A stretch of DNA of 64,000 nt. It comes from Chloroflexota bacterium. GTDB lineage: Bacteria; Chloroflexota; Anaerolineae; Anaerolineales; Villigracilaceae. Position 1 is the stretch's first letter. Every line of letters starts with the position of its first letter. The notes below the pieces were generated by a model. The model worked only from the letters and a program-made list of their open reading frames with translations. It was not told the DNA's origin and searched no databases. The stretch lies in the NCBI GenBank assembly GCA_019873655.1, contig JAIOAU010000003.1, forward strand, positions 1-64,000, given 5' to 3'. Positions 44,967 through 52,721 of the stretch are shown in pieces. Made by a program: the position numbers and the translations under genes.

Positions 44967-46160
44967 CTAAATCACCTGCTTCTCCCTCAGCGCCTTCATC
45001 TCCTCTGCCGAGTAGCCCAACGCGGCCAGGATTTCCTCGGTATGCTGGGAAAGGGTCGGCGGCGGGGTCTCGATTTGCGCCGGGGTCTTGGAGAATTTGG
45101 CGGTCAGGTTGAAGAGTTTGATTTTGCCGATGCCGGGCGTCTCGACTTCCTCGAGGACGCGGCGGTGCTGGGCCTGCGGCGAGGTGAGCGCCTCTTCCAG
45201 GCTCAGCACGTCGCCGGAGGGGATGCCCTTGGCGTTCAGGACTTCCACCCAATGAGCGGTGGTCTCCTGGGTCAGTTTCTCCTCCAGCAGCGGGGTCAGC
45301 AGGAAGCGGTTGGCCTTGCGGGTGTCGCGCTCCTGGAAGCGCGGGTCGGTCTTGAGGTGCGAGAGTCCCAGGGCGTCGGCCAGGTTCTCCCACTGCTCCT
45401 GCTGGTTGGCGGCGATGTTAATGTAGCCATCCTTGGTGCGGAACATGCCGGACGGCGCGGCGGTGAAGTTGTCGTTGCCCAGCAGGACGGGCTGCTGCCC
45501 GCCGATGAGCAGGTTGGCGGCCACCCAGCCCATGAGCGGCATGATGGAGTCGAGCAGGGCGATGTCAATGAACTGGCCCTCGCCGGTGCGCTCGCGGTAA
45601 TAGAGGGCCGCCATAATGGCAAAGGCGGCGTTCAGCCCGCCGACCGTGTCGCAGACCGGGAAGCCGCAGCGCAGCGGATTGAGGCGCTCGTCGCCGTTGA
45701 TGGACATCACGCCCGACAGGCCCTGGATGATCTGGTCATAGGCCGGCTTGAAGGCGTCCGGGCCGGTCTGGCCGAAGCCGGAGATGGCGCAGTAGATGAT
45801 GCGCGGGTTCAGGCGCGCCAGTTCCTCGTAGGGGAAGCCCAGCCGCGCCAGCACGCCGGGGCGGAAGTTCTCCACCAGCACGTCGGCAGTCTCGACCAGT
45901 TTGCGGAAGATTTCCTTGCCCTCCTCCGCCTTGAGATTGAGCGTCATGGATTTCTTGTTGGCGTTCTGGGCCAGGAAACTGGTGCCCATCAGTTCTTTGT
46001 TGTACTTCGGCACATTGCCGAGTTTGCGGGCCAGGTCGCCGCCATCGGGATTTTCGATTTTGATGACCTCCGCCCCCAGCAGGGCCAGGTGCAGCGTGGC
46101 AAACGGCCCGGAGAGGACGTTGGTCATGTCTAGAACGCGGATTCCTTCGAGTAGTTTCAT
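44967..46160 (-). CDS. CaiB/BaiF family (class III) CoA-transferase
   Basis: The 397-aa protein begins 'MKLLEGIRVLDMTNVLSGPF' and has 'GAEVIKIENPDGGD', the catalytic Asp context 'VENFRPGVLARLG' and 'GYINIAANQQEQWENL', all typical of class III CoA-transferases. These move CoA between carboxylic acids, often succinyl-CoA to a dicarboxylate such as malate, mesaconate or citramalate. GGAGGAGG precedes ATG 46160. Its position between an HMGL-like lyase and LeuCD suggests it activates a dicarboxylate in the same pathway. Confidence 0.88.
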   Translation of the reverse strand: MKLLEGIRVLDMTNVLSGPFATLHLALLGAEVIKIENPDGGDLARKLGNVPKYNKELMGTSFLAQNANKKSMTLNLKAEEGKEIFRKLVETADVLVENFRPGVLARLGFPYEELARLNPRIIYCAISGFGQTGPDAFKPAYDQIIQGLSGVMSINGDERLNPLRCGFPVCDTVGGLNAAFAIMAALYYRERTGEGQFIDIALLDSIMPLMGWVAANLLIGGQQPVLLGNDNFTAAPSGMFRTKDGYINIAANQQEQWENLADALGLSHLKTDPRFQERDTRKANRFLLTPLLEEKLTQETTAHWVEVLNAKGIPSGDVLSLEEALTSPQAQHRRVLEEVETPGIGKIKLFNLTAKFSKTPAQIETPPPTLSQHTEEILAALGYSAEEMKALREKQVI

Positions 46161-46193
46161 CGTCAACCTCCTCCGCCGCGAAGTTGCCAGGTC

Positions 46194-46220
46194 GTAGGTC
46201 GGATTGGCAATCCGACCTAC
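46194..46220. repeat. REP-like palindrome in the CoA-transferase/lyase gap
   Basis: GTAGGTCGGATT (46194-46205) pairs with AATCCGACCTAC (46209-46220). A diverged relative (GTAGGGCGGATTGACAATC on the minus strand) is at 53937-53955. Confidence 0.75.
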
Positions 46221-46254
46221 GTGAGGCGACACGAACTCTTCGCGGTCAATTCTC

Positions 46255-47172
46255 TCAATCAGATTTGCCCTGAAAATCCACAATCGAACCGGATTTCAGG
46301 ATGAAGCCCGGCAGTTCGCGCCCGAAGAAGGCGCTGACCTGACGGGCGACGTCGAGCAGCACATCCAGGCGGATGTCCTTGCGCAGGCCCATGCGCTGGA
46401 AGGTATGCACCAGGTCTTCGGTGCTGACGTTGCCGGCCGGCAGTTTGGTGAACGGGCAGCCGCCCAGTCCGCCGAAGGCCGACTCGAAGTAGGTCACGCC
46501 GCTCTTGAGGGCCGCGTAACAGTTCGCCAGCCCCAGGCCGTAGGTGTTGTGGAAGTGGCAGGCCAGTTCCACCTGCGGGTCGAGGCGGCGAATCTCGCCG
46601 TACAAATCCTCGACCTGGGCCGGTTGGGCGTGACCGGCGGTATCGGCCAGGCTGATGTTGCGGATGCCGGCGTCCAGGTAGGCTTTGACGATATCCAGCA
46701 CCTTGGCGGCCGGAATCGGCCCCTCGAATCCGCAGCCGAAGGCCGACTGCACCGAAGCCTGCACCTTCTTGCCGGCGGCCAGCGCCTGCTTCGCCATCGG
46801 GATGATGCGCGCCTGCGCCTCGGCCGGGGTCATGCCGGTGTTCTTCTGGCTGTGGGTCTCGCTGGCCGAGACGCCCATGCAGAACATCTCCACGCCGCAA
46901 GCCAGACCGCGCTCCAGCCCCTTTTCGTTCAGGACCAGGCCGGAGAGGGTGACGTGGGCGGGTTTCCTGGCGGCGAAATGCCGGAAGAGGGCGTCGGTGT
47001 CGGCCATCTGCGGGACCTTCTCCGGGTTGACGAACGAGCCGAGTTGGATGATGTCCACGCCCGAGGCAAACAGCCCCTCGATCCAGCGGATCTTCTCCTC
47101 CAGCGGGACGGTCGTCTTCTCCGCCTGCAGCCCGTCGCGCGGGCCGACTTCGTGAATGTAAAGTTTGTCCAT
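46255..47172 (-). CDS. HMG-CoA lyase-like aldolase
   Basis: The 305-aa product has 'EVGPRDGLQAEKTTVP' at the N-terminus (metal-binding Asp), 'SASETHSQKN', 'CGFEGPIPAAKV' and 'CHFHNTYGLGLANCYAAL' with the metal His pair, plus the Cys-containing 'GLGGCPFTKLPAGNVSTED' loop of true HMG-CoA lyases. It cleaves 3-hydroxy-3-methylglutaryl-CoA to acetyl-CoA and acetoacetate, or a related 3-hydroxy-3-carboxyacyl-CoA. No leucine-degradation carboxylase is near, leaving the related substrates open. Confidence 0.87.
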   Translation of the reverse strand: MDKLYIHEVGPRDGLQAEKTTVPLEEKIRWIEGLFASGVDIIQLGSFVNPEKVPQMADTDALFRHFAARKPAHVTLSGLVLNEKGLERGLACGVEMFCMGVSASETHSQKNTGMTPAEAQARIIPMAKQALAAGKKVQASVQSAFGCGFEGPIPAAKVLDIVKAYLDAGIRNISLADTAGHAQPAQVEDLYGEIRRLDPQVELACHFHNTYGLGLANCYAALKSGVTYFESAFGGLGGCPFTKLPAGNVSTEDLVHTFQRMGLRKDIRLDVLLDVARQVSAFFGRELPGFILKSGSIVDFQGKSD

Positions 47173-47194
47173 AGAAACATCTCATGTGTTCTTG

Positions 47195-47238
47195 CAAGGC
47201 GTCCTGAGCGGAGCGCAGCGAAGTCGAAGGACGCCTTG
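47195..47238. repeat. REP-like element with GAGCGAAGTCGAAGG-type core
   Basis: CAAGGCGTCCT (47195-47205) pairs with AGGACGCCTTG (47228-47238). The loop holds GAGCGGAGCGCAGCGAAGTC, a sequence type found as dispersed repeats in many bacterial genomes. Confidence 0.7.
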
Positions 47239-47252
47239 TAATGACCATTCGC

Positions 47253-48371
47253 TTACAAATGAGCCGCGATGGCCTCGCCCATCTCCAGGGTCGAGTTCGA
47301 GCCGCCCATGTCGTAGGTGCGGACCTTGCCTTCCTTGATGACCTCAGCGACGGCCCTCTCCACCGCGGCGGCCTTTTCGGTCTCGCCCAGGAAGTCGAGC
47401 ATCATCTTGGCCGAGAGGATGGTGGCGATCGGGTTGACCTTGTACTGCCCGGCGTACTTGGGGGCCGAGCCGTGGCTGGGCTCAAAGACGCCCAGTTTCT
47501 CGCCGATGTTGCCCGAGCAGCCGAAGCCCAGGCCGCCCACCAACTGCGCCCCCAGGTCCGAGATGATGTCGCCGAACATGTTGGTCGCCACCATTACGTC
47601 GTAGTTCTTCGGGTTCTTGAGCAGCCACATGCAGATGGCGTCCACGTTGGCGTCGTCCATCTCGATTTCCGGGTAATCCTTGTGGACTTCCTTGGCGATG
47701 TCGAGGAACATGCCCTCGGTGGCGCGTACCACGTTGGCCTTGTGGATAATGGTCACCTTCTTGCGGCCGTACTTACGGGCATACTCGAAAGCGGCGCGGA
47801 TGATGCGCTCCGAGCCTTTGCGGGTGACCACCTTGCAGGAGATGGCATATTGGTCGAGCGGCAGGTCCTTGAAGACGCCAAACGGCTTGGAGAGTTGCCC
47901 CAGCGTGGCGGCCAGTTCCTGCGGGACGGGGCTGAATTCCACCCCGGCGTACAGGTCTTCGGTGTTCTCGCGGAACACGACCACATCTACATCATCCTTG
48001 TAGTTGAGCGGGTTGCCAGGATAGGCCTTGCAGGGGCGCAGGCAGATGTACAAATCGAACATCTGGCGCATGCGCACGATGGGTGAGCGGTAGACCAGCC
48101 CCTTGCCTTGCAACTCGGGAATCAGTTCTTCCTCCGCCGCCTTGACCGGCTTGGAGGTGATGGCGCCGAACATGGCCGCGTCCACGCTCTTGAGCAGGTC
48201 AATCGTGCGCTGGGGCAGAGCGTCGCCTTCGGTGCGCCAGAATTCCCAGCCGATGTCGCCGTGAATGTACTCGGCATTCAGGTTCAATTTGTCCAGCACA
48301 ATTTTGGTGGCATCCAGGACGTCCACCCCGATGCCGTCGCCAGGCAGCCAGGCAATCCTGTACTTTTTCAT
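47253..48371 (-). CDS. Isocitrate/isopropylmalate dehydrogenase family protein
   Basis: A 372-aa beta-decarboxylating dehydrogenase. '[11 protein letters not shown]' is the N-terminal signature. '[20 protein letters not shown]' and '[14 protein letters not shown]' hold substrate-binding Arg residues, '[12 protein letters not shown]' the catalytic Lys region, and '[13 protein letters not shown]' the cofactor end. The Ser/Leu pattern does not clearly choose between isocitrate, homoisocitrate, isopropylmalate or tartrate. It is the first gene of the five-gene operon and has its own promoter. Confidence 0.85.
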   Translation of the reverse strand: MKKYRIAWLPGDGIGVDVLDATKIVLDKLNLNAEYIHGDIGWEFWRTEGDALPQRTIDLLKSVDAAMFGAITSKPVKAAEEELIPELQGKGLVYRSPIVRMRQMFDLYICLRPCKAYPGNPLNYKDDVDVVVFRENTEDLYAGVEFSPVPQELAATLGQLSKPFGVFKDLPLDQYAISCKVVTRKGSERIIRAAFEYARKYGRKKVTIIHKANVVRATEGMFLDIAKEVHKDYPEIEMDDANVDAICMWLLKNPKNYDVMVATNMFGDIISDLGAQLVGGLGFGCSGNIGEKLGVFEPSHGSAPKYAGQYKVNPIATILSAKMMLDFLGETEKAAAVERAVAEVIKEGKVRTYDMGGSNSTLEMGEAIAAHL

Positions 48372-48416
48372 GGTCTCTCCTCGTTTGGTGAAATGAAGGG
48401 GATGAAATGTGAGATA

Positions 48417-48445
48417 ATTTTATAGAAAATCTCGCCGCTGCACAA
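48417..48445 (-). promoter_or_regulatory. Promoter of the dehydrogenase-lyase-CoA-transferase-LeuCD operon
   Basis: Minus-strand TTGTGC (48440-48445), 17 bp, TAAAAT (48417-48422); the GAGGAGAGA ribosome binding site follows before ATG 48371. Confidence 0.55.
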
Positions 48446-48509
48446 TGAACTTTTTCCAGTTTTTGAACAGGATGTTCATCACTGTCTTGTCTGACAAAAG
48501 GAAAACCCG

Positions 48510-48929
48510 ATGCCCGTCAAAACGATGACCCTCTCTCTCGCCACGCGCGGCCACACCGACATCCACGACCTGACCGGCGACCTGGCGCGCTGCCTGGCCG
48601 ACTCGGGCCTGACCTCCGGCCTGCTGACCGTCTTCTGCCCGTCCTCCACCAGCGGGGTGACGACAGTCGAATACGAGCCGGGGGCGGTCTCCGACCTCAA
48701 GCGCATGTTCGAGGAACTCGTCCCCTCCGGCCGCGACTACGCCCACAACGCCACCTGGGACGACGGCAACGGCCACTCGCACATGCGCGCCTCGCTGCTC
48801 GGCCCCTCGCTGACCATCCCCTTTGTCGAGAAACGGCTGACGCTCGGCACCTGGCAGCAGGTCATCTACGTGGACTTCGACATCCGCCCGCGGCGGCGCG
48901 AATTGATTGTGCAGATCATCGGGGAATGA
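48510..48929 (+). CDS. YjbQ/UPF0047 family protein
   Basis: The 139-aa protein has the whole family signature: 'LLTVFCPSSTSGVTTVEYEP' near residues 38-57, 'DYAHNATWDDGNGHSHMRAS' near 75-94, and 'LGTWQQVIYVDFDIRPRRRE' near the end. The conserved His, Asp and Asn residues form a metal/phosphate site; some members show thiamine-phosphate-synthase activity. It is divergent from the dehydrogenase operon and ends 1 bp from the converging ABC ATPase gene. Confidence 0.93.
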   Translation: MPVKTMTLSLATRGHTDIHDLTGDLARCLADSGLTSGLLTVFCPSSTSGVTTVEYEPGAVSDLKRMFEELVPSGRDYAHNATWDDGNGHSHMRASLLGPSLTIPFVEKRLTLGTWQQVIYVDFDIRPRRRELIVQIIGE

Positions 48930-48930
48930 A

Positions 48931-49839
48931 TCAGCGCGCCAGCGCCAGGAAGACGTCCTCGAGGGTCGGCTCGCCGCGTTCCAGGCGCGGCGCGGTCAGA
49001 CCTCGCGCCTGCGCCGCCCGCCGGAGCGACTCGGCCCCCAGGCCGCGCCGCGCAATCACCCGCAGGTGGTCGCCGCTCAGGCCGACGCGCAGCACCCCGT
49101 CCGCCTCGCGCAGCGCCTCCAGCCCGGCTTCCAGCGGCTGGATGTGCGCCTCCCACACCTCGCCGGGGATGACCGAGGCCTTCAGCGCGGCGGGCGTGTC
49201 CATTGCCAGCAGTTGACCGTCGCGCATGACGCCCACGCGGCCGCAGTATTCGGCCTCGTCCATGTAGTGGGTGGTGACCAGCACGGTGACCCCCTCCCCG
49301 GCCAGTCCATAAATCAAATCCCAAAAGGCGCGGCGGGCGGTCGGGTCCACGCCGGAGGTGGGTTCGTCGAGAAACAGGAGTTTGGGCCGATGCACGAGCG
49401 CAATCGCCAGCGCCAGCCGCTGACGGAAGCCGGCCGCCAGGTCACGCGTCAGGTCGCGCTCGCGGCCGCGCAGGCCGACCAGGTCGAGGGTCTCGTCCAG
49501 GCGGCGGCGCTCACGCAGACCGTAGACCCCGCCGTAGAAGGTCAGATTTTCCAGCACGGTCAGGTCATCGTAGAGGGCGAATTTCTGCGACATGTAACCG
49601 GCGCGGGCGCGCACGTCCTCCGACTGGCGGAAGGCGTCGAAACCCAGCACCGTGGCGCGGCCCTCGCTCGGTTCCAGCAGTCCCAGCAGCATGCGGATGG
49701 TGGTGGTCTTGCCGCAGCCGTTCGGGCCGAGGTAGCCGACGATTTCGCCTGCCCGGACGGAGAAGGTCACGTGGTCCACGGCGGTGAAGTCGCCAAAACG
49801 GCGGGTGAGATTTTCGGCGGCGATTACAGTTTCGGTCAT
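48931..49839 (-). CDS. ABC transporter ATP-binding protein (exporter ATPase 2)
   Basis: A 302-aa ATPase with Walker A 'GPNGCGKTTT' near residue 37, Walker B 'LLFLDEPTSGVDP', and H-loop 'VTTHYMDEAEYCG'. The C-loop reads 'DLAAGFRQRLALA' instead of LSGGQ, a degeneracy known in asymmetric exporter ATPase pairs. A C-terminal 80-residue extension ends 'PTLEDVFLALAR', as in the first ATPase. It most likely pairs with the other ATPase and the single permease of this operon (YbhF-like halves). Start chosen at ATG 49839; GGAA upstream is weak. Confidence 0.9.
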   Translation of the reverse strand: MTETVIAAENLTRRFGDFTAVDHVTFSVRAGEIVGYLGPNGCGKTTTIRMLLGLLEPSEGRATVLGFDAFRQSEDVRARAGYMSQKFALYDDLTVLENLTFYGGVYGLRERRRLDETLDLVGLRGRERDLTRDLAAGFRQRLALAIALVHRPKLLFLDEPTSGVDPTARRAFWDLIYGLAGEGVTVLVTTHYMDEAEYCGRVGVMRDGQLLAMDTPAALKASVIPGEVWEAHIQPLEAGLEALREADGVLRVGLSGDHLRVIARRGLGAESLRRAAQARGLTAPRLERGEPTLEDVFLALAR

Positions 49840-49848
49840 GTTACGTTT

Positions 49849-49901
49849 CCAGGTTAGCACGTTAGAACGTTGAAACGTTGGAACGTGTCAACGTTCTAAC
49901 G
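49849..49901. repeat. Octanucleotide repeat between the two ATPase genes
   Basis: On the minus strand five tandem ACGTTNNA-type units (ACGTTGAC, ACGTTCCA, ACGTTTCA, ACGTTCTA, ACGTGCTA) fill the gap. CGTTAGAACGTTG (49860-49872) is also the perfect inverse of 49889-49901. The stop TGA (49888-49890) of the upstream ATPase lies in the first unit. Confidence 0.85.
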
Positions 49902-50802
49902 AAAGGAAGACATCCTCCAGCGTCGGCGGGATGAGACGCGCCTCGAGCGGCGAACCGGCGCGGGCGGGGAAAGCGTCCGACAGCGCAGCGATAACGGACT
50001 CAGCCATCCCTGGCGCGACGCGCAGGTGCAGTTTGTCGCCAAACGGGCGGACATCCTCCACGCCCTCGATTTCGGCCGCCCGGCGGCGCAGTTCGGGGAG
50101 CGGGCCGCCGCGCGCTTCGAGGATGCGTCCCTGCAGGGCGGCGCGCAGGTCAGAGGGACGGCCCTCGGCCAGAATCCGCCCGCCGCGCATGAAACCGACG
50201 CGGTGACAGCGGGAGGCCTCGTCCATGTAGGGGGTGGTCAGGAGGACGGCCACGTCCCTGGCGGCGGCGATGCGGATGAGCAGTTGCCAGAAGTCCTGGC
50301 GGGTGACCGGGTCCACGCCGGTGGTCGGCTCGTCGAGCAGGAGGACTTTGGGGCGGGTGACGAGGGCAGAGGCCAGGCCGAGTTTCTGCTTCATGCCGCC
50401 GGAAAGTTGACCGGCGCGGCGTTCCTTGAAAGCGGAGAGGCCGACGAAGTCGAGGATGTCGAGGCAGCGCGGCAGCCATTCGTCGCGCTTCAGGCCGCGC
50501 AGTTCGGCGAAGAAGCGGATGTTCTCCAGCACGGTCAGGTCTTCGTAGAGCGAGAAGCGCTGGGAAAGGTAGCCGATTTGCGCCCGCGCCTGCTCGCCCT
50601 GCCGCCGGACGTCGTAGCCGCAGATGGAAATTTCGCCGGCGTCCGCCTTGAGCGCGCCGACCAGCAGGCGGAGGGTGGTGGTTTTGCCCGCGCCGTCCGA
50701 GCCGACGAGGCCGTAGATTTCGCCCGCTGCGACCGACAGACTCACATCCTGGACAGCGTGGATGGAGCCGAAAGATTTGGAGAGGTGGGAGGCTTGAATC
50801 AT
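49888..50802 (-). CDS. ABC transporter ATP-binding protein (exporter ATPase 1)
   Basis: A 304-aa ATPase with Walker A 'GSDGAGKTTT' near residue 34, canonical signature 'GQLSGGMKQKLGLA', Walker B 'VLLLDEPTTGVDP' and a switch region 'LTTPYMDEASRC' in which the usual His is replaced by Pro (TTPY instead of TTHY). The tail ends 'PTLEDVFLSLER'. The two ATPases are thus complementary: this one has the good signature but no switch His, the other the reverse. The last codons lie in an ACGTT repeat. Confidence 0.9.
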   Translation of the reverse strand: MIQASHLSKSFGSIHAVQDVSLSVAAGEIYGLVGSDGAGKTTTLRLLVGALKADAGEISICGYDVRRQGEQARAQIGYLSQRFSLYEDLTVLENIRFFAELRGLKRDEWLPRCLDILDFVGLSAFKERRAGQLSGGMKQKLGLASALVTRPKVLLLDEPTTGVDPVTRQDFWQLLIRIAAARDVAVLLTTPYMDEASRCHRVGFMRGGRILAEGRPSDLRAALQGRILEARGGPLPELRRRAAEIEGVEDVRPFGDKLHLRVAPGMAESVIAALSDAFPARAGSPLEARLIPPTLEDVFLSLER

Positions 50803-50907
50803 GTCGAAGGTCGGAGGTCGAAGGTCGAAGGTTGGAGGTCGAAGGTCGGAGGTCGGAGGTCGAAAGTCAGAGGTCGAAGGTCAGAAGTCGAAGGTCAGAG
50901 GTCGGTG
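50803..50907. repeat. Fifteen-unit heptanucleotide array between the four-helix gene and ATPase 1
   Basis: Fifteen tandem 7-bp units of consensus GTCGAAG/GTCGGAG (some GTCAGAG) start directly before the ATPase start codon (50800-50802) and run into the end of the four-helix gene, whose TGA stop (50895-50897) is part of the repeat. The same heptad occurs at 51320-51347 and 63794-63821. Confidence 0.92.
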
Positions 50908-51311
50908 TGATAATCGGCCTGGTCTTCGGCAATGCGGCGAGGGCGGGGATTGGCTTCGAGGTACTTGATAAAATTGGCGATTTGACGGGCGCATTTTTCG
51001 GCCAGGGCGTAAGTTTCTTGAAACTGGGCTTCGCTGATGTAATTTTGGTCGAGGGCGGCGTAGAGTTGCGCCCGCACTTCGCCAGCGGAGGCCTTTGCCA
51101 TGCCCAGAAAGTTGATGAACTGCGAGTCTGTGCGGCTTTCGAAGCCCTCGGCAATGTTGCTCATGATGGAAATGGCCGCCCGCCGAATCTGGTCGCGCAG
51201 GCCGAAGTCCCGGCTGAATGCTTGTTGACCGGTCAGGCTGTACACATTCTTGGTCAATTCACGCGCCGCCTGCCAGGCCTGAATTTCCTCGAAACGAGCA
51301 ATTGCTGTCAT
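50895..51311 (-). CDS. Four-helix bundle protein (23S rRNA intervening-sequence protein family)
   Basis: The 138-aa protein has the family hallmarks 'FEEIQAWQAARELTKNVY', 'LRDQIRRAAISIMSNIAEGF' (near residues 38-57) and 'INFLGMAKASAGEVRAQLYA'. These small helical proteins form pentamers and are often found as single genes or next to group II/other mobile sequences; their cellular role is unclear. It sits within an exporter operon. A second member lies at 61151. The last three residues come from the flanking heptad array. Confidence 0.9.
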   Translation of the reverse strand: MTAIARFEEIQAWQAARELTKNVYSLTGQQAFSRDFGLRDQIRRAAISIMSNIAEGFESRTDSQFINFLGMAKASAGEVRAQLYAALDQNYISEAQFQETYALAEKCARQIANFIKYLEANPRPRRIAEDQADYHTDL

Positions 51312-51319
51312 TCTTACCT

Positions 51320-51347
51320 CCTCAACCTACGACTTTCGACTTGTGAC
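51320..51347. repeat. Heptanucleotide repeat between HlyD and the four-helix gene
   Basis: Minus-strand units GTCACAA, GTCGAAA, GTCGTAG, GTTGAGG follow the TAA stop of the HlyD gene directly; the last merges into the ribosome binding site. Confidence 0.75.
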
Positions 51348-52667
51348 TTAACGAAACGTAACATCCGCTGGCATTCCAGGCTTCAACTTCCCTGCGGGGT
51401 CCTGGACGCGCAGCCGGACGGCGTAGACGGTGCTGGAGCGGCCCTCGACCGTCTGGACGTTGCGCGGGGTGAATTCGGCCTGGTCGGCGATGTGGACGAT
51501 GACGGCATCGAAGGTCTCGCCGGGGAAGGAGTCGACCGTCACGCTGGCGGCCTGGCCGAGGGAAAGTTGGCCGTAGCGGTCTTCGGGGACGTAGACGGTG
51601 ATGGTCAGGTCGTCGAGGCGGCCGAGTTTGAGCGCCGCCGCGCCCGGGGAAACCACCTCGCCGGGCTGGATGCTGCGGGTCAGAATCACGCCGTCGGCGG
51701 GGGCGGAGACGGTCAGTTTGGCGATTTGGGCGTCCACCAGGGCCAGGGCGGCCTCGGCCTGGGCGACGGCCAGTTGCGCCTGTCCGGCGGCGGCCTCGGC
51801 CTGACGGACGGCGGCCTGGGCGGCGGCGAGACGCGGCGAGTACAGTCCGGTCTGCAGGAGAAGCAGGCGGTCTTGCGCCGATTGATAACGTTCCTCGGCC
51901 ACGGTCAGGGCGGCGCGGGCTTCGAGGACGGCGCGGGCGGCGTCGCTGTCTTTCAGGTCGTCGTAGGCGGCCTGGGCGTCGTCCAGTTCGGCGCGGGCGT
52001 CATCGTAGGCGCTTTGGGCGGCGTCGCGCAGGTCGGCGTTGGGCGAGAGGGCGGCGCGGCGGAGGACATCCTGGGCGGCGGCAAACGCAGCGCGCGCCTG
52101 GAGCAGACGCGCCTCGGCGGCGGCGAAGTCGGCGGCTTCGGGCGCGGCCAGAGCCGAGTCGAGCGTCCCCTGCGCTGTGTCGCGCGCCTGAGCGGCAGAC
52201 TCGACTTCGGCCTGCGCGGCGGCAATTTCATCGGCCTGGGAGATGGACGCCGCGAAGGGATTGCTCCAGTCTGAAGTGCGGCTGGCGGCCGCCTCGGCGC
52301 GGACGGCGTTGAGCGTCAGGTCATAGTTGGCGCGCGCTGTTTGAAGGGCGGCGTCGGCCGTTTCGGCGGCGGCCCGCGCCAGGTCGAGGTTGGCGGCGGC
52401 GACGGCGCGCTGCGCCTGCAGGAGGGTATCGTCCAGCCGGAAGAGCGGGTCGCCGGCGCGGACGGTCTGCCCCTCGTCCACATAGACTTCGGCGACCCGT
52501 CCGCCGATTTCGGGCGAGATGACGACCGTCACAGCCTCGATGGTGCCGGAGGCGGTCAGCGCGCCGTCCGGTTTGTCCGAGAGGCTGCGGATGAGAAAAT
52601 AGCCGCCGATAATGACGAGCAGGGCGAGCAGGACGATGACGGGAATGGGAGGGCGTTTATGGGACAT
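51348..52667 (-). CDS. HlyD-type membrane fusion (adaptor) protein
   Basis: A 439-aa protein with a short cytoplasmic N-terminus and one membrane helix ('VIVLLALLVIIGGYFLIRSL', about residues 10-30). A split lipoyl domain has 'GTIEAVTVVISPEIGGRVAE' and 'TVSAPADGVILTRSIQPGEV'. An unusually long Ala-rich coiled coil spans about 80-315. A beta-barrel part ends 'YAVRLRVQDPAGKLKPGMPADVTFR'. It connects the ABC exporter to the outer layers of the envelope. AGGAG precedes ATG 52667. Confidence 0.92.
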   Translation of the reverse strand: MSHKRPPIPVIVLLALLVIIGGYFLIRSLSDKPDGALTASGTIEAVTVVISPEIGGRVAEVYVDEGQTVRAGDPLFRLDDTLLQAQRAVAAANLDLARAAAETADAALQTARANYDLTLNAVRAEAAASRTSDWSNPFAASISQADEIAAAQAEVESAAQARDTAQGTLDSALAAPEAADFAAAEARLLQARAAFAAAQDVLRRAALSPNADLRDAAQSAYDDARAELDDAQAAYDDLKDSDAARAVLEARAALTVAEERYQSAQDRLLLLQTGLYSPRLAAAQAAVRQAEAAAGQAQLAVAQAEAALALVDAQIAKLTVSAPADGVILTRSIQPGEVVSPGAAALKLGRLDDLTITVYVPEDRYGQLSLGQAASVTVDSFPGETFDAVIVHIADQAEFTPRNVQTVEGRSSTVYAVRLRVQDPAGKLKPGMPADVTFR

Positions 52668-52679
52668 GGTCAACTCCTA

Positions 52680-52721
52680 AAAATCCAAAATCTCAAATCG
52701 TCAATCGAAAATCGTCAATCC
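52680..52721. repeat. Heptanucleotide repeat between the permease and HlyD genes
   Basis: Six minus-strand units GGATTGA, CGATTTT, CGATTGA, CGATTTG, AGATTTT, GGATTTT. The first contains the TGA stop (52715-52717) of the permease gene. Confidence 0.85.

Noticed and set aside
48460-48490. LexA-like SOS box (GAAC-N-GTTC) before yjbQ
   Set aside because: The spacing is five bases instead of the four of the Gram-positive box and no SOS gene follows.
50803-50907. CRISPR or coding repeat
   Set aside because: 7-bp period with no spacers and a period not divisible by three; it is a simple tandem array.
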